From Branchiostoma floridae (lineage: Eukaryota; Chordata; Leptocardii; Amphioxiformes; Branchiostomatidae), in contig NC_049987.1 in NCBI RefSeq assembly GCF_000003815.2, positions 2,704,494 to 2,730,088 on the forward strand: DNA of 25,595 bases, in the 5' to 3' direction. Below, in pieces: positions 1-8,411 of this stretch. The position numbers were made by a program, and so were the translations under genes. The notes beneath the pieces are model-generated. The model worked only from the letters and a program-made list of their open reading frames with translations. It was not told where the DNA came from and made no database searches. Position 1 is the first letter of the stretch. Each line of letters starts with the position of its first letter.

Positions 1-439
1 CAAATGTTAATACTGGGTAAGAAGGAAAAAACGGAATCTAAAACGGAATCTCTCACATCATACTTACAAAATTACAAATTCGGAGCTCTTTTGAATGTTA
101 GGTAAAAAGTTATGATTTACGTCGATGTAGGTTAGACATCCAGGCAATAACATACGCCAAAAAGCAGTTACACAAGCAACTGGATATGATTCTTGAAACG
201 GTCAGGGGTGTCTGTGTTTGCTGCCAGTGTGTCAACATCTGCACACTTGTCACTAAGACCCGTGATGTTTTTTAAACCGTCAGACGGTTCAGATAGCATC
301 AACTATCTTTCGTTAGTTACACTGAAGTGTTCCGGAAGAAATTGGTATTTTAACCATGAATGCAAAAGAGCTGAAGAAAATTTTGCATGTCCAATAGGAA
401 CCATTTTGCTTTGTCCAAATAACTCACGTCAATACTTAC

Positions 440-499
440 CCCAGCGGATATGTAGACGGGTACAAATATCCATCCCAACATCACGAAGATGAATATAGC
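440..499 (-). CDS. SLC5A/SGLT-like symporter, internal exon (third membrane segment)
   Basis: This is a 60-nt exon on the minus strand. It has an acceptor (pyrimidine-rich ...ttatacag) before 499 and a GTAAGT donor after 440, and both ends are in phase 0. It encodes 20 residues, AIFIFVMLGWIFVPVYISAG, which match the transmembrane stretch of sodium/glucose cotransporters that ends in the family signature FVPVYI. The upstream exons at 1533-1604 and 3672-3824 lie on the same strand in transcription order. About 35 residues of the conserved family sequence should come between exon 2 and this exon; they are probably in the gap at 944-1214. Later exons would lie left of the window. The assignment rests on motif recognition. 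Confidence 0.72.
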
Positions 500-796
500 C
501 TGTATAACAGATTTTTAAACACATGTTGTGTTTATTTATACCTTTCGTTACTTATCGTACTTAAGTTACAATGCAAAGACAACCTTTGTTCTTTAAGTTC
601 TTTCACGATTTAATCATTGTGACATTGATGATTTTATTCTTTTTTTTTTGCTGCCTCCCTCACTTTTTCTATTCGGTAGAATTGAGTGGGCGACAATTTC
701 GTCCGAAAACAAAATGTAAAAAATGCCATTTCAGTTCCTAAGCAAGCTGCTAGGGGTCCAAACATATATTATTTCTTCCTTACATCACAAACTATC

Positions 797-943
797 AACC
801 ACCAAAATTAAGACCATAGCATGTCCAGGTCAAAAGATACAAAAATGGAATTTTTGCTGCAGTACCAAGGTCACATACAAGGGGGCCCAAAATCGACCTT
901 GACCTTTGTCTTTCCACACCCACTCACATACCAAAATCATTGT
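797..943 (-). repeat. Dispersed repeat, inverted copy of 11390-11520
   Basis: The plus strand here reads as the reverse complement of 11390-11520. Shared landmarks are the phrases around 'ccaggtcaaaagat', 'gctgcagtaccaaggtcac' and 'cgaccttgacctt'. A weaker related stretch resumes after the gap at about 1275-1400. It is a middle-repetitive intronic or intergenic repeat of unknown class and no coding potential is visible. Confidence 0.6.
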
Positions 944-1214
944 NNNNNNNNNNNNNNNNNNNNNNNNNNNNNNNNNNNNNNNNNNNNNNNNNNNNNNNNN
1001 NNNNNNNNNNNNNNNNNNNNNNNNNNNNNNNNNNNNNNNNNNNNNNNNNNNNNNNNNNNNNNNNNNNNNNNNNNNNNNNNNNNNNNNNNNNNNNNNNNNN
1101 NNNNNNNNNNNNNNNNNNNNNNNNNNNNNNNNNNNNNNNNNNNNNNNNNNNNNNNNNNNNNNNNNNNNNNNNNNNNNNNNNNNNNNNNNNNNNNNNNNNN
1201 NNNNNNNNNNNNNN
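944..1214. other. Assembly gap (271 N)
   Basis: This is a run of N. It falls between SLC5A-like exon 2 and the exon at 440-499. The missing family segment (about 105 nt coding, following WWP and before the third membrane helix) is not seen in any sequenced part of the intron, so the gap probably hides an exon. ORFs drawn through it are artefacts. Confidence 0.95.
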
Positions 1215-1532
1215 CATTACTATCTATTACTAATTAGCTATTTTTATTCTAAATAGAAATCAATATCTCTCACGTGCAGGACCAAAGGCAAAAGTACTGC
1301 TGCAGTACCAAGGTCAACCACTAGGAGAGCCAAAATTAATGGTCACCATTGGGTTCACAACACCTATCCAACTCAAAACAATCCATCCAGCGGTTGTTGT
1401 GATATGTACAGGGCCGTAAACTTATTTTCAAAGGAAAGTTTCTATCAATTATAACAATTATAATATTACTATAATATTGTAATAGTTCTATGATATTACT
1501 ATATATTATAAAATATATTATAGAATGCCTAC

Positions 1533-1604
1533 CGGCCACCAGGACATTTCTCTCCCTGCAAGAAAATATCCTTTTGCACTTCCACGGTTGGCTTGTCTTG
1601 TCGA
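1533..1604 (-). CDS. SLC5A/SGLT-like symporter, exon 2
   Basis: This is a 72-nt phase-0 exon with acceptor tttctttcccag and donor GTAGGC. It encodes 24 residues: STRQANRGSAKG followed by YFLAGREMSWWP. The ANRG...GYFLAGR.M.WWP string is characteristic of the loop into the second membrane segment of SGLT-type SLC5A transporters; the WWP variant is typical of the glucose-transporter branch rather than of SMIT. The exon joins in frame to exon 1 (...GVGLW / STRQ...). Nearby ORFs on either strand extend into intron sequence and are not real. Confidence 0.8.
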
Positions 1605-1800
1605 CTGGGAAAGAAAAGGACATTTGCCGTCAAGCTTGGAAAGTAAAGATTTACAAATCAGGCCACAGCAAGTAAATTTTATGGATGACATTAGCGCGCG
1701 CATTAATGTTCGCCTGATTTCAGAAAAAAACACAACAACAAGAATTTGTTTCTTCTGCAGGGATGGTCAACATGACGATCAGTACCAAAATGACCAAATA

Positions 1801-2008
1801 CTGTAAATGCAGAAATATTCGCCATGGATTAATGTTCGCGGTTTTCATGGTGACCACTTCACCGCGAACTTAAAACCACCGCAAACATTTTTCTATCATG
1901 GTATTAGACTGCAGTGTATGGTGTTACCGCGAACTTAAATCCACCACGAAAAGTCCCTTGTCCCGCTTCCGCGAAATTAAATCCCCGCGAGCTTAAATGA
2001 ATTTACAG
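1801..2008. mobile_element. Small MITE with TA target duplication
   Basis: The element begins CTGTAAAT and ends ATTTACAG, flanked on both sides by TA (1799-1800 and 2009-2010), as expected for a mariner-type insertion. The interior is built from repeated 'ttcgcggt' / 'accgcgaacttaaa' motifs in both orientations. There is no ORF. It lies in the first intron of the SLC5A-like gene, and a relative lies at 2771-2929. Confidence 0.65.
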
Positions 2009-2010
2009 TA

Positions 2011-2770
2011 CATTGTGTTTTAGCCTAATAATTGTACTTGTAGAAGTGACACTTGCTAGGTACCCATGACTGTAGTTGTAGAAATAAAACTTAATGGATA
2101 GTTGTAAAAGTGACACCAATATAGAAGCCATGAGTGTGGTTACCAACTTTGTTGGTGATGCCAGTCTACCACACTAGTGTCACTTTTACCACACCAGTAC
2201 ATGTCTTAAATACAGGAATGAATGCCTTGTTGGCTCTGATACCATGTTTTGTCCCTTTAATTCTTTTTACAACAGTCATCACAACTTAATGCCTTTATCT
2301 GGTTATGGTGCCTAATTTTGAAAATGTAGCCATATTGTTTTTTCACCCTATCGCACTGTTTTTGCAGTCTGCCGAGGATGTCATCCATAAAATTTACTTG
2401 CTGTGGCCTAAGGCAGCAAACAAGCTTTTATTCTATGCTCCTGTCAAAGTTAACAAGTCTAGTACTGCGTATAGATATCCATATATGTGTGTTTAGTTGC
2501 ACTGAAAGTAGTTGTTATACATGTAGACCTTACGACAAACTATAGATGGTATTGTTTGCGCGCAAAATTTTACAAAGCGTACAAAACTTCCTTTCAAAGA
2601 AATTCAGTCTTCTGTAAGTATGTGGTAAAGCATGTGTAAAGTTATTTCATCAACGATGAAAACGTAGCCTTTACGCATTGCTTTAAGGTATGCTTAAAGA
2701 TTGGATATCGTGCAATGTTCACCTGCAACTGTTATATTAATGAACTGCAAGTCATTTATATACTGTGATA
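2011..2770. other. Intron sequence, no gene seen
   Basis: This is AT-rich SLC5A-like intron 1. The only structure noticed is an inverted pair of a GTAAAAGTGACAC stretch near 2104 and 2184, with a small ACCAAC/GTTGGT hairpin between the arms. No ORF with recognisable protein content was found. Confidence 0.5.
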
Positions 2771-2929
2771 CTGTAAATGAATTTAAGTTCGCGGGGGTCT
2801 AGTTTAGCATTAGTGTTCGCGGTAGTGTCATATACTGTTGTCACATGCTGCTATGGAAAAATGTTCGCGGTGGTTTTAAGTTCGCGGTAAGACTGCCTGG
2901 CGAAAACCGCGAACATATTTATTTACAAA
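2771..2929. mobile_element. Second TA-type MITE, opposite orientation
   Basis: It starts CTGTAAATGAATTTAAG after a TA and matches the reversed right end of the element at 1801-2008. It contains the same 'ttcgcggtggttttaagttcgcgg' type repeats and ends in a degenerate ATTTACAAA. The right terminus has lost the clear TA duplication. It is non-coding. Confidence 0.55.
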
Positions 2930-3670
2930 ACGTGTCCTTGATCCCAACCCTACATTGTACATGCGCGAGATGTTTGCCTACTGCAGAGGCCAAAGTGCAA
3001 GGACAAGTGGACTTGTGTTTGTTTGCATTCTTCTCCTCGGAAGTCAATGGATTGCGCGCCGTGAGCTGGTCAGTTCAGTCTGTAGTTGGGTTACAACGCC
3101 TGCTGGTTGTCCCTTTAGAAGAGCCGTTGGGGGTTTCGTGGACCCAATGTCTAAAACAGCCTACCACCAGACACACAGGGTCTAAACTCCGGCTTGCTTT
3201 TTTAATAAAGACTCTTTTGTTAAGTAAAAGAAATAACCAAACGTGCGGATATGGGCCATATACCTGCTTTGACTAGATGGTAGATCATAGGATATGGGAA
3301 AACGCTTTACACAACCAATTTGTACTCTTTTTGTCTTGTTTTGTCTGACCCTAATGGTATCAATAAAAATCGGAATGCAGGCCGAAGCTTCACATCAATG
3401 AAAATTTATCATTCAGGAAATCGTAGTAATAGCGTAGCGCTATTCTATACCTGTAAATTATTGACCGGACTTTCCGACACCAACGCAGTTTGGCCTTTGG
3501 GCATTAACCTCCAATTGACCGTTATGTACAATCAAGGTTCATCAATGGCCTCCTTGGTACAAGCTCCTGATTTATCTAAACTTAAAAATATAGCGATACG
3601 TATCTAATTTTAGTGCAAGAATCATGCGAGCAGTGCACGTGCTGCAACAACAACAACAACAACAAACTTA
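2930..3670. other. Intron 1 distal part, no gene seen
   Basis: Short ORFs exist here on the plus strand (for example 2845-3276), but their translations resemble no family and overlap the MITE. A (CAA)n microsatellite at about 3644-3666 lies immediately beside the exon 1 donor, so the intron begins GTAAG followed by (TTG)n on the minus strand. Confidence 0.5.
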
Positions 3671-3671
3671 C

Positions 3672-3824
3672 CCATAGTCCTACTCCTAAGATGATCGCAA
3701 AGTAGACCCCTATAACCACAATGTCGGCCCAATGGATCTCCACTTTCTCGTCTAGCAGACTTGCTGGTTGTGTAGTATTGAACTTTGACCATATCGTGGC
3801 CATCATGCTAGTAGTTCTGTCCAT
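3672..3824 (-). CDS. SLC5A/SGLT-like symporter, first coding exon
   Basis: This exon encodes the N-terminus of a sodium/solute symporter. After a short polar leader come HWADIVVIGVYF and AIILGVGLW, the classic first membrane segment of SLC5A proteins, and the exon ends at a phase-0 GTAAGT donor. Two in-frame ATGs are possible, at 3834-3836 and 3822-3824. I favour the second, which has G at -3 and +4; the first has a poor context. The family moves sugars, myo-inositol or similar solutes across the plasma membrane with Na+. Exons at 1533-1604 and 440-499 continue the gene, and the remainder lies outside the window. The exact substrate cannot be read from this fragment. Confidence 0.78.
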
Positions 3825-4082
3825 CACTATGATCATACACTAACTGTGATTGAGTCGATGATGTAACAAAATAACTAGATACTTTTCCTGATTACATGCC
3901 CGGCAAAGTGAGGTGTGGAGTCAGGAGGGAGCATTGCATGCCGGGTACACTTGGTTACCAGTGAGTAAAGGTCATGGACGCCGGGTAGAGGAAAGGTCGG
4001 CCTCCATTTAAATACAGCAGAAACCTCTTAATTGAAGGATGTCAGTAGCAAATATACAAATTTAAAGTAGCAGTCTCCTCTC

Positions 4083-4489
4083 TCAGCACTGGAACACCAG
4101 TGCTGAAGTGGTCGTCCGCACTGGAAGTCCAGTGCTGAGCAGGTGTCAGCAATGGGCTTCCAGTGCTGAGGCAGCTTCAGCACTAGAAACCCTCTTGTCA
4201 GCACTGAAAACCGAGTGCTGAGAGTACAATTAGCACTGAATTTCCAGTAACTAGTAGTTTTCTACCGGTTTTCTACCTGTAACTAACCTATTGTTCGTAA
4301 AAAACAAAACAAGTAGGCTCTAATAAGTTATTTTTCTAATATTGCTAACAGAAATGGGCGCGCATGCTACACGAACATTACGTTCAGCACTGGAACGTTC
4401 CAGTGCTTTATAAACGTCAGGACTGAAGTCCAGAGCTGAAGTTTCTACAGCACCGGTATTGCAGTGCTTAGAAGTTCCAGGTCACTGGT
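4083..4489. repeat. Array of related short hairpins (TCAGCACTGG / CCAGTGCTGA)
   Basis: About ten imperfect palindromes share one stem. The first, 4083-4106, has a perfect 10-bp stem TCAGCACTGG/CCAGTGCTGA with a 4-nt loop. Others follow at 4118-4135, 4146-4169, 4177-4197 (decayed), 4198-4221 and 4230-4252 (decayed). A second cluster has a perfect 22-nt palindrome at 4386-4407, then members at 4417-4439, 4447-4470 and 4473-4489. Start-to-start spacings are about 32, 31, 31, 21 and 32 in the first cluster and 33, 30 and 22 in the second. About 130 nt of unrelated AT-rich DNA separate the clusters. There is no ORF. Confidence 0.8.
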
Positions 4490-4912
4490 AAATCCAGTGC
4501 GTGGCCCGATGTAGACTTTTGTAGTTAGGTCTAAGAAAAAATTGCGTCTTCGGTTACCCAACTGACCCTATCAAAAATTTCCGACCCCAGCAAAATCGTT
4601 ACCAGCTGATCTGACAAAAAAGCACAACTTCCACAGCCTTTACAGAAACCGTTTTTATTACAGCCTTACATGTAAAGTAGTGTATACCTCTAAAATAAAG
4701 CTCATGGAAATCCTTAATGTTCGAAACATATTTGCATACACTATTTCATTACGTTTCAGTGCAAATTAAACGCAGAGTTGTTGGTAGAAATCTGCTTAGC
4801 AACTAAAAGGTGATGCACTACTGTAAATCCGATTGTTTCAGTGTTTTAGCATATACACATTCATATACGTCTGTGGTGAGTTTTGACCCCATACGGTGGT
4901 TCGAGGTTTATC

Positions 4913-5105
4913 GAAGAACGTATTTAGGCATTCACAAAACCTGTGATGCAAAGAGTAAACTTCGTGAATAGTTTAAGCAGGTTCGTAAGTCGTTGAATAC
5001 AACAAAAAAATCATTCACGAAGAATGGATTTAGGCATTCGCAAAAATGTGATGCAAAAAGTAAACTTCGTGAATAATTTCATTAGGTTCGCAAGTCACTA
5101 AATGA
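4913..5105. repeat. Two-copy tandem repeat, unit about 106 bp
   Basis: 4913-5000 and 5019-5105 are diverged direct copies. Both run gaagaa...atttaggcattc, then a gtgatgcaaa...gtaaacttcgtgaata core, then ggttcg.aagtc. The sequence is non-coding and lies beyond the 3' flank of gene A. Confidence 0.75.
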
Positions 5106-5108
5106 AAT

Positions 5109-5330
5109 TCAAACCTCTTTGTACATAATCAATTTACCAGACCTTTTGTCTCTTTCATGTTTCACTGCAGCATAGATGTCGCTGCTCACAGATGCGGTCC
5201 AAAACGTCTTCTGACTTAGCACATGGTTCTCAAATACAACGTCTGTTATATTACAAGTCATATTGGCGAAACAGATATGACAGAAAAACCTTGTAACAAT
5301 ATCTAGGTGGAAATTTCCTGACGATTGCAA
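5109..5330 (-). other. Conserved ORF-like block downstream of gene A
   Basis: An open frame of 73 residues contains NITDVVFENHV and SVSSDIYAAVKHERDKR. The homologous position downstream of gene B (about 22130-22270) has, in the same frame, MTDIVFEFNV and SVSSNTCAAEKQKP. Gene A's version carries an extra ~45 nt (encoding a short Cys-rich stretch, CHICFANMTC) after the shared LDI. It may be a decayed exon, a 3'UTR that happens to stay open, or a remnant of a longer ancestral protein. No family was recognised. Confidence 0.35.
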
Positions 5331-5446
5331 TAAACCTTAATCTATTGAAGATGAAACATCAAATACCATTGCAACTGAACAATAACTGCACAAAATACTA
5401 ATACATTAAATATGGAACTGAACTTTTTCTGCCAAAGTCTTTTTTT

Positions 5447-5492
5447 CGGCTGTGGCCAGCTTCACAGTAAGTGCCACAGACCTAGTTTCTTA
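5447..5492 (-). pseudogene. Decayed second zinc knuckle downstream of gene A
   Basis: On the minus strand this reads RN-stop-VCGTYCEAGHSRK, a damaged copy of the knuckle that ends gene A (RNQVCGICHEAGHNRMTC). It has a stop codon where Q is expected and lacks the last cysteine. It lies about 180 nt past gene A's stop. The matching remnant beyond gene B (22389-22435) shows that the duplication predates the split of the two genes. Confidence 0.65.
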
Positions 5493-5668
5493 TAAAAGAG
5501 GTCTTCTTTTCTAATCATTCATCGTCCATGGTTTTCAAGGTAAAATGTCTGTTATTTCTAGGTCAATATTCCTGAACACTGCCAATACTTCAAAATTTTT
5601 TATCAACTCTACTAAACAGAAAAAATGGCCATATAAAATGTGGAAAGGTATTAGCATACTTTCTCTGC

Positions 5669-8410
5669 TCAAGTCTTTGTACAGGTCATTCTGTTATGGC
5701 CAGCTTCATGGCAAATGCCACAGACCTGATTTCTTGGAATCTTTGCAGGCTCCTCATCCAAGTCAACATCACCAGCTGACCACAATCGACGAACTCTAGA
5801 TGCCCTTTTATCCTTTGTCTCGCGAAGATGGTTATATAGCAGGGAGAACAAAACTTCCTTCTTATCTTCTAAACGATCCGAGCAAAAGTTATCAACAAAG
5901 GAGATGGCATCTGGCAGTCGCTTCTGTACTGTATAATGATAGGTGCATTCAATGAGTGGCATTTTTGTTTTCCCTCTTCCTCGAAACCGCTTTTGAGGCC
6001 TGTGCTCTTCTTTGTGTTCCTCTGAGTAACAAGCCAAGCTGTGCTCTTCTTTGTGTTTCAGAACTGGTACCAGTGTTAACTGTGGAAAGTGTGAAGGGCC
6101 TACATGTGTTAAGGCTGTACCACCACTGGTGGGTTGGCAATGACCGATAGACTGTGTTGGTACAGCAAAGTATAAGGAACCCACATGTGGTGCAGGTGTA
6201 CTTGTGTTGGAGGGCTCACCACGACTGGTTGATGACGTTAAATCTGATGACTGATGAGAGAAGTTTGAGACAGCAGTGTGGCATGCAGCTTTACATGGCA
6301 AACTACACTGTTCTTCATATTCCTCAAAGTCAGATATTATACTGCGATCTTGTGTGACTTTTTCGAAGTTGCACGGAAGACTGTCCTCTTCTTCACATAC
6401 CTCTAAGTCACACCTAAAACTGCACTCCACTTCGTGCTTCTTTAAGTCACGCAGCACAACAGTCTGCACACATCCTTGTTCACGATACATACATGTAACT
6501 TTCAGTTTATCATACAAGGAAACTAAACAATCATCTAAAGCACTCAGCTGGTAAGCAAACATTCTTGTCAAACACTTTGGACATGTGTTATTTTTGTCTA
6601 GCCAAGCCAGGATGCAATCACAACAGAAAAGGTGTCCGCAGGGCGCTAGTCTGGGATGGCAGGCGACACCGGTGCCCTTCCCACACAGCATACATAGAAA
6701 CACATTTGCCTGGGTCTTGTTAACAAATCGGCACAGAGGCACACTGTTACACTTGAAGGTATTAGCTGTGTCTGCCTTGGACCCTTCAACAGCTTTACTT
6801 ACACTGGAAGGCTTGCCATGATTGCTTGTTGGTGTTGGTGAAACACTGGTGTGTGATACAGCTTTTTCTGCACTGGCGGGCTTGACAGGACTGACTAACA
6901 GAACTTTTGACTTTGGGAAGTGTGAAGAGCCTACATACGTTACAGTTGTACCACTGCTGGAGGCTTTGCAATGACCAATTGCTTGTGTTGGTTGTGGTTC
7001 AGTGGTATTTGTGTATGAGGGCTCACCATGACTGGTTGATGCTGTTGGTGATACATTGGTGTGTGATGCGGCTTTCTCTGCACTGGACAGCTCGCCATGA
7101 CTGACTAACAGAACTGGTACCGGTGTTGACTGTTGGGATTGTGAGCAGCCTACACGTGTTAAAGTTGTACCGTCACTGGAGGGTTTGCCATGACTGATTG
7201 CCTGTGTTGGTACAGCAAAGTATAAGGGACCCATGTGCGATACAGCTGTATTTGTGTTGGAGGGCTCACCGTGACTGGTTGATGGTGTTGGTGAGACAAC
7301 GGTGTGTGATGCAGCTTTATCCGTACTGGCGGGCTTGGCAGGACTGACTAACAGAACTTTTGACTGTGGAAAGTGTGAAGGATCTACACGTGTTACAGTT
7401 GTACCTCCACTGGTGGGTTTGCACTGACTGATTGCCTGTGTTGGTACAGCAAAGTATAAGGAACCCACGTGTGGTGCAGGTGTACTCGCATTGGAGGGCT
7501 GACCACAACTGGTTGTTGACGTTGAGTCTGTTGACTTATGAGAAAAGTTTGAGACAGCAGTGGGTGATGCAACTTTACTTGCACTGGACGGCTTGCTGTG
7601 ACAGCTTGATGATGATGACAGCAAAAAGTGGGCGAAGCCTTCTTGAGATACAGCTTTACTTGCACTGGGTTTCTGTGTTGACTGAGAAAAGTGTGCGGCA
7701 CCCGAGTGTGATACGGCTTTACTGTCACTGGAGGGCTTGCCGCTACAGGAAGACGACACTGCTTCACTGAAGCTGGTGGTTGTCAATGGTGCCAATGTAA
7801 TGTTAGATTGATCAGTGTGTAGTACAGCTTTAGTAGCACTGTATAACTTGCCACAACTGGTGGATGGTGTTGGCTTGATTCCACTGCTGGTTGCTGGAGG
7901 CTCAGGAGGATACAAGGGGCCAGAGTCTGATACACTTGGCAACTGGTCTCCATCGAATTTCTTTGCCGCCGATCTTCGTGCCCGCTTTGCCTCGACTTCA
8001 TCATCGGACTGTGCTCCAGATGGGAGTGTGCTTGGCCCTGGTGCAGGGAACTCAGAAGGATGACTTCTCTTACATGGGCTTTCACTGTGTGGGGAATCAC
8101 AGATCCTGCATGGTGAGGAGTGGGGTTTGAAGTCTGGAAGCTTTCTTGGTTCCTTGATTGATTTGGTTCTCCTGTAGTAGCTCTTAGCTCTATTCAGTGT
8201 ACACTTGCAGTTGTTGCAAAACTTGGCTGGGTGTATTGCCGGGTCATCTGCATACACATCGAGCCTCATGTATCGCTGTAGATCATTGTGGAATCTGAAC
8301 TTGTCAAACTGGTTTTCGCGTCTACTTTTGTATCTCCCGCACAGTCTGCAGTGGTCTTGCAACTTCAATTGGTGCATCGATTCGGCTCCTTCTTCCTTTG
8401 AGACGGACAT
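5669..8410 (-). CDS. Gene A: core-less RAG1-like zinc protein (RAG1 N-terminal modules, RING, C-terminal zinc knuckle)
   Basis: The predicted protein is 913 residues from the ATG at 8408-8410, which sits one base after a splice acceptor (tttagttgcag|G). The 18 codons upstream in the same frame are intron. Residues 21-104 carry C21xxC24, H60P...C65xxC68 and PH97...C101xxC104, the arrangement of the RAG1 N-terminal zinc region. About 120-540 is a Ser/Thr/Pro-rich linker made of degenerate ~40-residue repeats (SHGEPS, LYFAVPTQ). A RING follows: C573xxC576, C591GH593, C596xxC599, C610PKC613. Then comes a CX6CX11HX3C finger, an acidic Cys-containing stretch, an extra copy of the linker repeat, a basic patch, a conserved helical block (LEDKKEVLF) and the knuckle C897xxC900...GH905...C910. 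No DDE core, nonamer-binding region or RAG2 was found. RING E3 ligase activity is plausible by family. Its role is unknown. Confidence 0.82.
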   Translation of the reverse strand: MSVSKEEGAESMHQLKLQDHCRLCGRYKSRRENQFDKFRFHNDLQRYMRLDVYADDPAIHPAKFCNNCKCTLNRAKSYYRRTKSIKEPRKLPDFKPHSSPCRICDSPHSESPCKRSHPSEFPAPGPSTLPSGAQSDDEVEAKRARRSAAKKFDGDQLPSVSDSGPLYPPEPPATSSGIKPTPSTSCGKLYSATKAVLHTDQSNITLAPLTTTSFSEAVSSSCSGKPSSDSKAVSHSGAAHFSQSTQKPSASKAVSQEGFAHFLLSSSSSCHSKPSSASKVASPTAVSNFSHKSTDSTSTTSCGQPSNASTPAPHVGSLYFAVPTQAISQCKPTSGGTTVTRVDPSHFPQSKVLLVSPAKPASTDKAASHTVVSPTPSTSHGEPSNTNTAVSHMGPLYFAVPTQAISHGKPSSDGTTLTRVGCSQSQQSTPVPVLLVSHGELSSAEKAASHTNVSPTASTSHGEPSYTNTTEPQPTQAIGHCKASSSGTTVTYVGSSHFPKSKVLLVSPVKPASAEKAVSHTSVSPTPTSNHGKPSSVSKAVEGSKADTANTFKCNSVPLCRFVNKTQANVFLCMLCGKGTGVACHPRLAPCGHLFCCDCILAWLDKNNTCPKCLTRMFAYQLSALDDCLVSLYDKLKVTCMYREQGCVQTVVLRDLKKHEVECSFRCDLEVCEEEDSLPCNFEKVTQDRSIISDFEEYEEQCSLPCKAACHTAVSNFSHQSSDLTSSTSRGEPSNTSTPAPHVGSLYFAVPTQSIGHCQPTSGGTALTHVGPSHFPQLTLVPVLKHKEEHSLACYSEEHKEEHRPQKRFRGRGKTKMPLIECTYHYTVQKRLPDAISFVDNFCSDRLEDKKEVLFSLLYNHLRETKDKRASRVRRLWSAGDVDLDEEPAKIPRNQVCGICHEAGHNRMTCTKT
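6081..6297 (-). repeat. Linker-repeat block inserted after the RING in gene A
   Basis: It is nearly the same as 7365-7579 within the same ORF; both encode AVSNFSH...PSN.STPAPHVGSLYFAVPTQ and its continuation. Gene B has nothing equivalent between its RING/finger and its C-terminal region. The copy therefore appears to be an in-frame internal duplication in gene A. Confidence 0.75.
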
Positions 8411-8411
8411 C

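Noticed and set aside
821-1256. ORFs spanning the N run at 944-1214
   Set aside because: They are open only because N codons are not stops.
2845-3276. 143-codon plus-strand ORF
   Set aside because: Its 5' part is MITE sequence and the rest resembles no protein. It is inside an SLC5A-like intron on the opposite strand.
4083-4489. Possible CRISPR array (regularly spaced palindromes)
   Set aside because: Repeats are diverged and there are no unique spacers of uniform size. The host is clearly a multicellular eukaryote. Reported instead as a hairpin array.
7393-7767. Alternative-frame ORFs across gene A's linker
   Set aside because: The repetitive Ser/Thr-rich coding DNA keeps other frames open. 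The zinc ligands are all in the annotated frame.
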